This document shows positions 18,863 to 27,093 of a DNA stretch of 55,410 nt, in pieces. Source of the stretch: Gammaproteobacteria bacterium (lineage in GTDB: Bacteria; Pseudomonadota; Gammaproteobacteria; Steroidobacterales; Steroidobacteraceae); assembly GCA_028293745.1 (NCBI GenBank), contig JAQGOF010000090.1, positions 1 to 55,410 of the forward strand, written 5' to 3'. The position numbers and the translations under genes were made by a program. The notes below the pieces were generated by a model. It made no database searches. It worked only from the letters and a program-made list of their open reading frames with translations, and was not told the DNA's origin. Numbering within the stretch: the first letter of the stretch is position 1; every line of letters begins with the position of its first letter.

Positions 18863-20890
18863 CTACTGCGCGGCGACCTCCACGCGCGAGTCGTTGAAGC
18901 AGGCACCATCGGCGAGGTCGGCTTTATGCGCTGGAGCCAATGCCGACACCGTCTGTCGGTTCGGACTCGTCCGAAGCCACGCGCCTTTGTCCGAGCTGAC
19001 CACACCGGGGCGCACGGTAACGGTGATCCGCAGCGGTAAAAACACTTGGCCCAACTCATTCCATACTTTCACTACCTCCCCGTCATCCAGCCCGCGTACC
19101 GCGGCGTCAACAGGATTCATGTCCAGCACCGGAGTTGCATCATTGCTCGAAAGACCCCCAAACGTGGAAGTGATGCGTTTATCTGAGGCAGGTGTTATCA
19201 GCGTCAGCGGATAGGGGGAGACTACTGGCCGGTATCCGGGGAGCGCTGCGCCATAACGCGCGCCCAGCGTCGGCGATTCCAATTCGACCTTGCCACTGGG
19301 TGTTCGCGGTGAAACATTCTGGAAGAGGACCGGCTCCTCCCCGGCGTATTCCATCTTCATCGCCCGATCGATGGGAAGCTTGCTCGCGCGGATTCCCTGC
19401 ATGCGCGGATCCTCCAGGTTCAATGCCTCGTCCATCAGCTCGACGTCACTCTCCCTGAAAGCCGCGTCAGTAAAGCCGAACCTGCTGGCAAGCCGCCGGA
19501 ATATTTCGGTATTCGGCAGGCTCTCACCCACCGGCGGAATGACTGGCTCGGCGCGCTGCAGGAATTGCTGCCCGTAGGCGGCATAGATGTCCGCATGTTC
19601 GAAGTGCGTGCAGGCCGGCAAAATGACATCCGCATACGCCATGCTGTCGGTCATGGCCACTTCGATGCCGACGATGAACAGATCGTCTCGCGCCAACCCC
19701 TGCTTCAGACGGTTTTGATCGGGATGGACGATGACTGGATTGTGGTTGTAGATGAACAGCGCTTTGAGCGGCGGGTCCAGGTTCTCATCGAGGAGCAGCT
19801 TGCCGACGTCAATGATGTTGATGGTCCGCGTTTGCGCTGGCACCAGATCGGTGCGGGTTAAACGATCTGGGGTCTTCGGAAAGGCGTGGCCTGCACCACC
19901 CACCAACCCACCGCCGTTGACGCCGAATTTGCCCGCGAGTGCCGGGAGCGCGGCAATAGCACGCAAACCCGAGCCGCCGTTTTGGTTGCGCTCCAGACCA
20001 TTGCCCCAGGCGATGACCGCGGGTGTTGCATCGCGGTACCACCGTGCCAGGGTGCGGATATCGTCGAGCGGGACATCACATATCTCTGCAGCGCGCTCAG
20101 GAGGGAACGCGTGAGCCGCGTCCATGTAAGCATTGAACCCCAGAACGTGCTTTTCTATGAAAGTCTGGTCAAGCCCGCCGAGCCGCTCCAGTTCCACCGC
20201 AATGGACCAGGCCAGCACCACATCCGTCCCGGGACGCACGGGCAAATGCAGGTGGGCCTGCTCGGCCACCTTGACGCGCCGCGGATCGATGACCACCAAT
20301 CTTGCACCGTTGCGCTTGGCGGCATTGATTTGACGCATGAGGTGCAGATTGCAGCTGGTCGCGTTGTTACCCCAGACGATGATGAGTTTGGCTGCGCTCA
20401 CCTGCTGGATGGGCGTGCCGGGGGTTGCTCCGAAAGTGCCCGAGTAGGCTGCAGCGCGGATGCCGCCACACAACGGGCTGCGGCTCAACAGCGAGGCACC
20501 GATCCTATGGAAGAAGCGCAGCGACATGGAATCGCCCGCCAGCATCCCGTGCGGACCCGCATAGTTGAGCGGCAGCAGCGCTTGCGGGCCGTAGCGATCA
20601 ATGATGTCGCTCACGCGGCGGTGAATAGTGTCAAGTGCCACATCCCACGAAATTTGCTCGAACTCGCCGGCGCCCCTTGCGCCAACGCGCTTCAGTGGGT
20701 GGCGCAGCCGGTTCGGGCCATGTACGAATTCGGGATAGTAGTTGGCCACTTTGGCGCAGACGGCGCCGTGGGTAATGGGATTGACCTTCGAGCCGCGCAC
20801 CCCGACAACCTGGTCGCCCGCGACCGTCACGGAAAGACTGCAGGTGTCCGGGCAATCCAGGGGGCAAACGCTGGCTTTTTCTATGTTCAT
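18863..20890 (-). CDS. Molybdopterin oxidoreductase (4Fe-4S, BisC/formate-dehydrogenase-like)
   Basis: A 675-residue member of the DMSO reductase superfamily. The N-terminal cluster motif is C9-x3-C13-x3-C17-x27-C45. The Mo-bis-MGD domains follow (NYAGPHGMLAGDSMSLRFF, VIWGNNATSCNLHLMR-type region, FIYNHNPVIVHPDQN), and the C-terminal cofactor-binding domain ends near FNDSRVEV. The Mo ligand may be the Cys in SPLCGGI, but that is inferred. No Tat signal, so a soluble cytoplasmic enzyme. ATG at 20890 is used because it directly precedes the cluster motif; a longer version reaching 20983 would run through the divergent promoter region. No partner subunits or cofactor genes are adjacent. Substrate unknown. 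Confidence 0.88.
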   Translation of the reverse strand: MNIEKASVCPLDCPDTCSLSVTVAGDQVVGVRGSKVNPITHGAVCAKVANYYPEFVHGPNRLRHPLKRVGARGAGEFEQISWDVALDTIHRRVSDIIDRYGPQALLPLNYAGPHGMLAGDSMSLRFFHRIGASLLSRSPLCGGIRAAAYSGTFGATPGTPIQQVSAAKLIIVWGNNATSCNLHLMRQINAAKRNGARLVVIDPRRVKVAEQAHLHLPVRPGTDVVLAWSIAVELERLGGLDQTFIEKHVLGFNAYMDAAHAFPPERAAEICDVPLDDIRTLARWYRDATPAVIAWGNGLERNQNGGSGLRAIAALPALAGKFGVNGGGLVGGAGHAFPKTPDRLTRTDLVPAQTRTINIIDVGKLLLDENLDPPLKALFIYNHNPVIVHPDQNRLKQGLARDDLFIVGIEVAMTDSMAYADVILPACTHFEHADIYAAYGQQFLQRAEPVIPPVGESLPNTEIFRRLASRFGFTDAAFRESDVELMDEALNLEDPRMQGIRASKLPIDRAMKMEYAGEEPVLFQNVSPRTPSGKVELESPTLGARYGAALPGYRPVVSPYPLTLITPASDKRITSTFGGLSSNDATPVLDMNPVDAAVRGLDDGEVVKVWNELGQVFLPLRITVTVRPGVVSSDKGAWLRTSPNRQTVSALAPAHKADLADGACFNDSRVEVAAQ

Positions 20891-20910
20891 GTCAATTGAG
20901 GCTGTCTGCA

Positions 20911-20931
20911 ATTGGATTAGATTAGTCCAAT
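20911..20931. promoter_or_regulatory. 21-bp interrupted palindrome, candidate operator
   Basis: ATTGG-N11-CCAAT in the 102-bp gap between the oxidoreductase (start 20890) and the divergent DUF4097 gene (start 20993). The inner bases are partly symmetric too. A T-N11-A palindrome of this form fits LysR-type regulator boxes; no LysR gene is in the window. Function is inferred only from symmetry and position. Confidence 0.4.
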
Positions 20932-20992
20932 CTGCCGCAACTTTCCGCCGGGATCGGTGTTCTGCAGGTGACACCCGCCTCATCAGGACACC

Positions 20993-21904
20993 ATGATGGC
21001 CACTTGGACGCGTACGCTTCTCGTGATCCTCGCCACTACACTCGTGGCTTCTGTTTCGCTAGCGGCTGAGAAAGCCTTCGACAAGCGATTCAACGTGGCT
21101 CCAGGCGGACATTTGAGGCTGGATACCGACGTCGGATCAGTTGCTGTTGTCGGGGGCGCCGGGCATGAAGTCGTAATTCATGCGCAGATGAACGGTTCCG
21201 ATGCCTTCCTCGCTAACTTGAACATTACCGCCGAGCAAGGTTCCTCGGGGGTAACCGTTACTGCACGCAAGGCACATCGCAGCTGGTTTGACTGGTTCGA
21301 TTTCGGACAGGAACACCTGCACTTCACGATTGATGTGCCGCGCGACTATTCGATAGAGCTGAGAACATCGGGTGGTTATCTCGATGTGCGTAACGTGAAC
21401 GGCTCTGTCCGAGGCACGACCTCAGGTGGCAGCATCGTTGTTCAAGACGTGACCGGTCCGGTCAAGATGCACACCTCTGGCGGCAGCATAGACGCCGAGC
21501 GCCTCAACGGAGCCGCGGAACTCGGGACCTCCGGCGGCAGTATCAGCGTCGCCGACGCGAGGGGCGATCTCGATGCAAATACCTCAGGCGGTGGCATTCG
21601 CCTGAAGAATATCGACGGAAGCGTAAGAGCCGTTACTTCCGGCGGTAGCGTGCACGCCGAGATGCGCAGCAATCGAGGCATCTCTTTGAGCACCAGTGGC
21701 GGCACGATCAGCTTGTTACTACCTGAAAACGTGGGCGCTTCGATCGACGCATGGACGAGTGGTGGTCGGGTGTCATCGGAACTTCCATTTAGCGGCACCG
21801 AGACGGCCGATCGCACCCATCTACGCGGCGCTATCAACGGCGGTGGTGAACAAGTTGTCCTGCACACGTCGGGCGGGAGTATTCGTCTCGGCCCCCTGAC
21901 GTGA
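20993..21904 (+). CDS. DUF4097-type exported beta-solenoid protein
   Basis: A 303-residue protein with a signal peptide (residues about 1-25, ending SLAA). From about residue 120 it contains TSGG motifs recurring every 18 residues for five intervals, then at 19 and 21, with a final TSGGSIRL near the C-terminus. This is the pattern of DUF4097 proteins, expected to fold as a right-handed beta-solenoid. Function unknown; such proteins often sit with anti-sigma or stress genes. Here the neighbours are a divergent oxidoreductase and a decayed acyltransferase. Confidence 0.75.
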   Translation: MMATWTRTLLVILATTLVASVSLAAEKAFDKRFNVAPGGHLRLDTDVGSVAVVGGAGHEVVIHAQMNGSDAFLANLNITAEQGSSGVTVTARKAHRSWFDWFDFGQEHLHFTIDVPRDYSIELRTSGGYLDVRNVNGSVRGTTSGGSIVVQDVTGPVKMHTSGGSIDAERLNGAAELGTSGGSISVADARGDLDANTSGGGIRLKNIDGSVRAVTSGGSVHAEMRSNRGISLSTSGGTISLLLPENVGASIDAWTSGGRVSSELPFSGTETADRTHLRGAINGGGEQVVLHTSGGSIRLGPLT

Positions 21905-22035
21905 CGGTGGGGGCACCATCAATTGGGGGGCAGCTCGGGAGTTGTCCTAGCGTTCGGGCCACTTATCAAGAATCCCGCGGTGCTCGACTAGTCGCCGGGC
22001 CGGAATGAACCAACGCAGGCCCCGTCAACAGGACC

Positions 22036-22591
22036 TTGTTGGCTGATCAGGATCCCTGGGCGGACTATGCCTATCTATCCTGCATGGATGGCGTCGCATT
22101 TGGTTGCGTGGCGGCGCTTGCCTGTGCGAGACAACGGCTGTCGAAGCGCACCCTTCGCATCGCTTTGGCACTAGGGACCACTGTCAGCTCTCTCGTGATT
22201 GTCCTGTGCAATGAAGGCACCCACAGTGGTTTGTCCCGTTTTGCACTCAACGTCACGGTGCTGGAAGCGGGAATCGCGGAGCGGTGTGGGTAATGGCGCA
22301 CTATCCCGAGGCACACACTGGCTGCGAGTGATCGGTCGCAGCAGCTACGAAATCTACTTGTTCCACATGCTCGTCGTACTGAGCTTGATGGGTTTGTTCA
22401 AACGGATACAACCGCCGCCGACAATGATCGCAATGTGGTATGTCGGGATGCTGCTGCTGAGCGTGCTGCTGGGGTGCACCATGTCTTCAATCTACTCCGA
22501 ACCCCTCAATCGCCGCTTGCGATCGAGAGGACGGAGTAGTCATCGTGATGTGAGATCGCCGGCCGCGGCGACGTATGGACCTCATCGGTAG
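22036..22591 (+). pseudogene. Acyltransferase family 3 remnant
   Basis: The C-terminal third of an OafA-like membrane acyltransferase. The first frame shows YLSCMDGVAFGCVAALACA and two further hydrophobic segments, and stops at 22293. From about 22285 the match passes to another frame with the family pattern WLRVIGRSSYEIYLFHMLVVL and a last membrane helix. The N-terminal two thirds, including the catalytic HxxxxxF/Y-type start, are absent. Truncation plus frameshift make it a relic. Its end overlaps the end of the convergent SleB-type gene by 10 bp. Confidence 0.7.
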
Positions 22592-23226
22592 AAGACATGG
22601 TTGCCGATTGTTCCGATCACTGTCCTGGTCCTTGCCCATCCTGGCCGGACGCTGGTCGAGTGATAGAACAATGCACCGGGCACGATCGGATCGCGCAGGT
22701 CGTCGTACGCTGCGGTTGCGACCTCCATTGCCCGCTTCCAGGCGGGTCCCTCATCCGGGGATAGCGCGCCGAGCTCCGTCCATGAGAAGTCTGCAACGTA
22801 ACGCCGGCGACCCGCGTCCCAGCGCATTTCGTGAACTACCGAGCAGATCGTGTGCGGGAAGTGCTGGGCCCGGGTCCGATTCAAAGTAACTTCGGCAACA
22901 GCGTACTGGCCGTTGACCGGCTCGCCGCGCGCCTCGAAATAGATGTTCTGCGCAAGACATTGCAGATCGCTTTCGCGCCGCAGCGCGCGCTTGGCTTCCC
23001 GCTGCATAGCCTCAATACGGGCAGGCTCGATGCGCGTCCCATGCAGGTAGGCAAAGCAGACGATGCCGGCTACACCCAGGATCGGCAGCCCGAGTATTGC
23101 CAGGAACGGCAGATCGCCGGTCGTGCCGACGAGCCTGTACCACGCAAGTCTGCGTCGCCAGATTGCAAGCCAGATCCGGACTTCGCGGAGCAGCGATGTG
23201 AGCATGATGGTTCGGTAAATATGCAC
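22582..23226 (-). CDS. SleB-type cell wall hydrolase, membrane anchored
   Basis: A 214-residue protein with one membrane segment near residues 40-62 and a C-terminal SleB/hydrolase_2 domain (residues about 88-212). Typical motifs are LAQNIYFEARGEPVNGQYAVAEVTLNR, with the catalytic Glu in FEARGE, then ICSVVHE and FYHSTSV. The family acts on peptidoglycan as lytic enzymes; outside spore formers these proteins are thought to remodel the cell wall. Single gene, divergent from the APC permease across 294 bp. Confidence 0.88.
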   Translation of the reverse strand: MHIYRTIMLTSLLREVRIWLAIWRRRLAWYRLVGTTGDLPFLAILGLPILGVAGIVCFAYLHGTRIEPARIEAMQREAKRALRRESDLQCLAQNIYFEARGEPVNGQYAVAEVTLNRTRAQHFPHTICSVVHEMRWDAGRRRYVADFSWTELGALSPDEGPAWKRAMEVATAAYDDLRDPIVPGALFYHSTSVRPGWARTRTVIGTIGNHVFYR

Positions 23227-23520
23227 TATCGCGCGAACGGCAAGCCGTTTCTGTGGATGGCTTCAAGCAATGACGCTTTCGGAAAGTGTGCCCGACGCAC
23301 GCGCAAGTACAACCCTGTTTGGTTAACCAACTGTATGACGCACTATGGCGACAGGGAGCCCACGTTTACACGCGTTCCCCGGTCGGGCTTCAGGCGCCTC
23401 CCCGAGCAGGTCGCCGAATTCCTCAAACCCTTGTTCGGGGTGAGAACCTTGGCGGCGTAACCGGCCCGGGCAGCGAATCCACCGGCGCTCAGGAACTTCG
23501 CTTGCGGGAACGGTTTTGTA

Positions 23521-25527
23521 GTGAAGCGGGCCGCCCGGCCCGTAACAGGAGTGCCGTTGGTACTCGTCGACCTTCTTCTCGGTCGCAGACTCGCCAACCG
23601 CGAGTATGTGGAGCGGAAAATCGGCGCGTTCGAAGGCGTGCCGGCGATGGGGCTCGATGGTCTCAGCTCCTCGGCCTATGGGCCCGAAGCCGCGCTCACG
23701 ATCCTGATCCCGCTGGGCAGCGCGAGCCTGTTGTACATGGACTGGGTCATGGCGCCGATCGTGGCGCTGCTCGTCATTCTGTTCGGCTCCTACTGGCAAA
23801 CGATCCGGGCATATCCGAACAATGGCGGAGCCTACATCGTGGCGAAGGACAATCTCGGGACGAATGCAAGCCTGCTCGCGGCCGCCGCCTTGATGATCGA
23901 CTACATGCTCAATGTTGCCGTTGGCATTTCAGCCGGAGTCGGCGCACTGGTCTCGGCAGCGCCGCAGCTGCACCCATACATCTTGTCACTGTGTCTCGGC
24001 GTCCTCCTTGTCATCACGCTCGTAAACCTGCGCGGCACACTGGATGCGGGGCGCCTGTTTGCACTCCCGACCTACCTCTTCGTTGCCAGCTTTGCAGCGA
24101 TCATCGGCATGGGCGCGTACAGAGCCATTCTGGCAGGAGGCCACCCGCAACCCGTCGTGCCGCCACCGGAACTGCCCGCGGCCACGGCGGCGGTGAGCTT
24201 CTGGCTGCTGCTGCGTGCTTTCGCCAGCGGATGCACTGCCATGACGGGCGTGGAAGCCGTCAGCAACGGCATGAGTGCCTTTCGCGATCCGCCCGTGAAG
24301 TATGGCCATCGGACGCTTGCCGCCATAGTGGGCATCCTCGGCGTGCTGCTTATCGGCATCGCCTACCTCGTGACGAAGTATCGCATCGGGGCGATGGACC
24401 AGACCCGGCCGGGCTACCGAAGTGTCCTGTCGCAACTTGCAGGCGCGGTTGTCGGCAATGGAACGTTTTACTACGTGGCAATGGGCTCGCTCTTGTGCGT
24501 GCTGGCCCTGTCGGCGAACACGAGCTTCGTGGACTTTCCGCGTCTTTGCCGGATGGTTGCGGCGGACGGATTTCTTCCCAAAGCCTTTGCAATTGCGGGG
24601 CGCCGGCTCGTGTTCACTGTTGGCATCCTTTATCTCGCGGTGTCGGCGGGGCTGCTGCTGTTGGTGTTCGGCGGCATAACCGATCGCCTGATTCCCTTGT
24701 TCGCCATCGGCGCCTTTCTGTCGTTTACCTTATCCCAGGCGGGAATGGTCGTTCACTGGCAGCGCGCGTTGCGGGATGCCGGCTCCGCTTCCGCCGGGCG
24801 GGCACATCGCCTCCATTTCTGGATCAACACTGTTGGCGCGGCCACCACCGCAGTGGCGCTCATCGTGATCGTGGTCGCCAAGTTTGCCGAGGGAGCGTGG
24901 ATCACGGTTCTGGTCATCCCGGCCACGATTGCGCTCCTGAAGGCGATCCGCCGCTACTACGATGAGCTCGCCGTGCGAGTGCGCGACCCGAAGCCGCTGG
25001 AGCTTCGCGACCGCGTGCCCCCTATCGTTCTCGTTACCACGGAAGATTGGAACAAGCTCACAGACAAAGCCCTCAATCTGGCCTTGAGCCTGACTCGTGA
25101 GGTGATCGCGGTGCATCTCACGCATCTCGCGGGGCCGGAGGCGGAGGAACATGACAGAAGGCTGCGAGCGCAATGGCGCATCCACGTCGAAGAGCCGGTG
25201 CGAGCGGCCGGACTCGTTCCGCCTCCACTCGTCATTCTGCAGGCCGAGTACCGCACCATTCACGAGCCGGTGCTACAGCTCGTTCGGGAGCTCGAGAGAA
25301 GGGCGGGCGGCCGGCGTGTCGCCGTGCTCGTCCCCGAGGTCGTGAAACAGCGATGGTACGAGCATCTGCTACATACGCACCGCGCTCGTCACCTAAGGTC
25401 GCAGCTCGTGCGTTACGGCGATCCGCACCTGATCGTCATCAACGTGCCCTGGTATCTACAAGCGCGACCGTTTGATGGCGGTCAAGGCACCCAATGGCGC
25501 CCTGACGCGAGCAAGCCCGGTCATTGA
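23521..25527 (+). CDS. APC-superfamily permease with cytosolic C-terminal domain
   Basis: A 668-residue transporter with about 12 membrane segments in residues 30-470 and a soluble tail of about 190 residues. The N-terminal motif GLDGLSSSAYGPEAAL and the NNGGAYIVAKDNLG loop match the group of amino-acid-permease-like proteins that includes the potassium importer KimA. The tail (LVTTEDWNKLTDKALNLALS, VIAVHLTH) resembles a universal-stress-type fold. Potassium or amino acid uptake are both possible; sequence alone does not decide. Start GTG at 23521. The 294-bp upstream gap holds a perfect 12-bp palindrome TTGGTTAACCAA at 23319-23330 but no recognised riboswitch. Confidence 0.85.
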   Translation: MKRAARPVTGVPLVLVDLLLGRRLANREYVERKIGAFEGVPAMGLDGLSSSAYGPEAALTILIPLGSASLLYMDWVMAPIVALLVILFGSYWQTIRAYPNNGGAYIVAKDNLGTNASLLAAAALMIDYMLNVAVGISAGVGALVSAAPQLHPYILSLCLGVLLVITLVNLRGTLDAGRLFALPTYLFVASFAAIIGMGAYRAILAGGHPQPVVPPPELPAATAAVSFWLLLRAFASGCTAMTGVEAVSNGMSAFRDPPVKYGHRTLAAIVGILGVLLIGIAYLVTKYRIGAMDQTRPGYRSVLSQLAGAVVGNGTFYYVAMGSLLCVLALSANTSFVDFPRLCRMVAADGFLPKAFAIAGRRLVFTVGILYLAVSAGLLLLVFGGITDRLIPLFAIGAFLSFTLSQAGMVVHWQRALRDAGSASAGRAHRLHFWINTVGAATTAVALIVIVVAKFAEGAWITVLVIPATIALLKAIRRYYDELAVRVRDPKPLELRDRVPPIVLVTTEDWNKLTDKALNLALSLTREVIAVHLTHLAGPEAEEHDRRLRAQWRIHVEEPVRAAGLVPPPLVILQAEYRTIHEPVLQLVRELERRAGGRRVAVLVPEVVKQRWYEHLLHTHRARHLRSQLVRYGDPHLIVINVPWYLQARPFDGGQGTQWRPDASKPGH

Positions 25528-25540
25528 ACCTCAGCCTCGT

Positions 25541-27079
25541 TTACGGATGCTCCAGCTGATTGACCACTTTGTCAGTGGTTACCGCAGCGGCGGAGGGCAG
25601 CTCAGCCGTATCCCAGCCGCCACCCAGCGCCTGGATCAACTTCACAGCCGCCGTCATCTCATTCACGCGCAGTGTCACTTCGGTTTGCTCATCGCTCAGC
25701 AGGGTGGTTTCGGCGGTGATCACGTTGAGGTAGGGGTCGATGCCTGTCTGGTACCGCGAGGTCGCCAAGTCGAGAAATCTCTGCGCGGCGGAAACCGCTG
25801 TCTTCTCGCGTTCGATTTGCTGGGAAAGAACACGAACCGTGGCGATGTTGTCTTCCACCTGCTGGAAGGCAGTCAGGACGGTCTCCCGATAGGCCGCCAC
25901 GTCGGCGTTGAACTGCGCGGTGTACTGGTGGAGGGTTGCCTTGCGCAGGCCGCCGTCGAAGATCGTTTCAGACGCGGAGGCTCCCAGGGACCAGAAGCGA
26001 GCCGGTACCGTAAACAGGTTCTTGACGGCGCCCGCCTCCCAACCCCCGGCGGCCGTAAGACTGAGTGTGGGATAGTAGGCGGCAGTCTCCACGCCGATCA
26101 GGGCGTTAGCCTGCGCCATGGTGCGCTCGGCTGCGGCGATATCCGGGCGGCGTTGCAAGAGCTTCGAAGGAATGTCGGCCGGCACACTCGGAACCGGCGT
26201 GCTCAGGGACTTTACCGGCATGGAGAAGTCGGACGCCGGCCTGCCTATCAATGTGGCGATCGCGTGCTCGTAGATGGCACGGTTAGTGGCGACTCCGACC
26301 GCGGTTGCCTCTGTGTTAGCGAGGGTTACCTCGGCCTGCGCTACATCCTCCGGACTGTCAATGCCGGTCTCCAACAGGACTCGCGTGAGGTCCAGCGATT
26401 TCTGCTGAGCCTCGATGGTCTTGTTGTAAAGGTCCTGCAGGGCATCCTGACCGCGTAGCTGGAAATAGAACTCCGCCAGGGAAGCCTGCTCGGTGAGACG
26501 CTCGTTCTCGAGATCTGCGGCGCTCACCTGCGCTGCGTACCGGGCCTCACGCACAGTGTTACGGATTCGTCCAAAGAGATCCGGCTGCCACGAGACGTCG
26601 AACGGCATTTGAAATAGGTTGTACGTGCTGCCTGAGGTGCTGACAACGCTACCGCTGCCTGTGGTCGTACTCACACCGCTTCCGAGCGCGCCCGACGAAT
26701 GGGTCCTGTTGGCTGACGGACCCGCCGTCACCGTCGGGAAGTAACTAGCGCGTGCGATGCCGACCTGTGCGCGGGCTGCCATGAAATTCTGGAAGAACTG
26801 CGCAATGTTCTGGTTGTTGATGTCTAACTGCTCTTCGAGCGCGTTGAGCTCCGGCTCACCGAAAGCCTCCCACCATTTCCCTTTGAGTTCGGCGTCTTGC
26901 GGCTGCGCCGGTTGCCACGCACCCGCGTCCGCGCCCGCATAGGCGGCGGGGGAGCCCTCCTTGAAGGCCGACGGAGTGCTGACTTCAGGCTTCACATACG
27001 GTGGGCCTACGCATCCCGTGACCAGCGTGACGGCGGTCACGACGGCCGCCACGAGAGTGATCTGACCTCTGCTGCTCAT
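25541..27079 (-). CDS. Outer-membrane efflux lipoprotein of the mdt-type operon
   Basis: A 512-residue NodT-family channel. ATG at 27079 gives a signal peptide with lipobox LVTGC; the in-frame extension to 27136 would overlap the pump gene. Two outer-membrane-efflux repeats are seen, with LLQRRPDIAAAERTMAQANALIGV, AAYYPTLSLTAAGGWEAG and FQQVEDNIA. Last gene of a four-gene minus-strand operon (adaptor, two pumps, channel), 14 bp after the second pump gene. Related to the channel at 2957-4444. Confidence 0.92.
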   Translation of the reverse strand: MSSRGQITLVAAVVTAVTLVTGCVGPPYVKPEVSTPSAFKEGSPAAYAGADAGAWQPAQPQDAELKGKWWEAFGEPELNALEEQLDINNQNIAQFFQNFMAARAQVGIARASYFPTVTAGPSANRTHSSGALGSGVSTTTGSGSVVSTSGSTYNLFQMPFDVSWQPDLFGRIRNTVREARYAAQVSAADLENERLTEQASLAEFYFQLRGQDALQDLYNKTIEAQQKSLDLTRVLLETGIDSPEDVAQAEVTLANTEATAVGVATNRAIYEHAIATLIGRPASDFSMPVKSLSTPVPSVPADIPSKLLQRRPDIAAAERTMAQANALIGVETAAYYPTLSLTAAGGWEAGAVKNLFTVPARFWSLGASASETIFDGGLRKATLHQYTAQFNADVAAYRETVLTAFQQVEDNIATVRVLSQQIEREKTAVSAAQRFLDLATSRYQTGIDPYLNVITAETTLLSDEQTEVTLRVNEMTAAVKLIQALGGGWDTAELPSAAAVTTDKVVNQLEHP

Positions 27080-27093
27080 GGACTCTCCCGCGG

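Noticed and set aside
23319..23330. Perfect palindrome TTGGTTAACCAA upstream of the APC permease
   Set aside because: Only 12 bp, about 190 bp from the nearest plus-strand start and 93 bp from the minus-strand start; no promoter context supports an operator.
23286..24965. Plus-strand open frame of 559 codons in a second frame over the APC permease
   Set aside because: Translation is Arg/Pro-rich and unlike any family; the permease frame has membrane segments and motifs.
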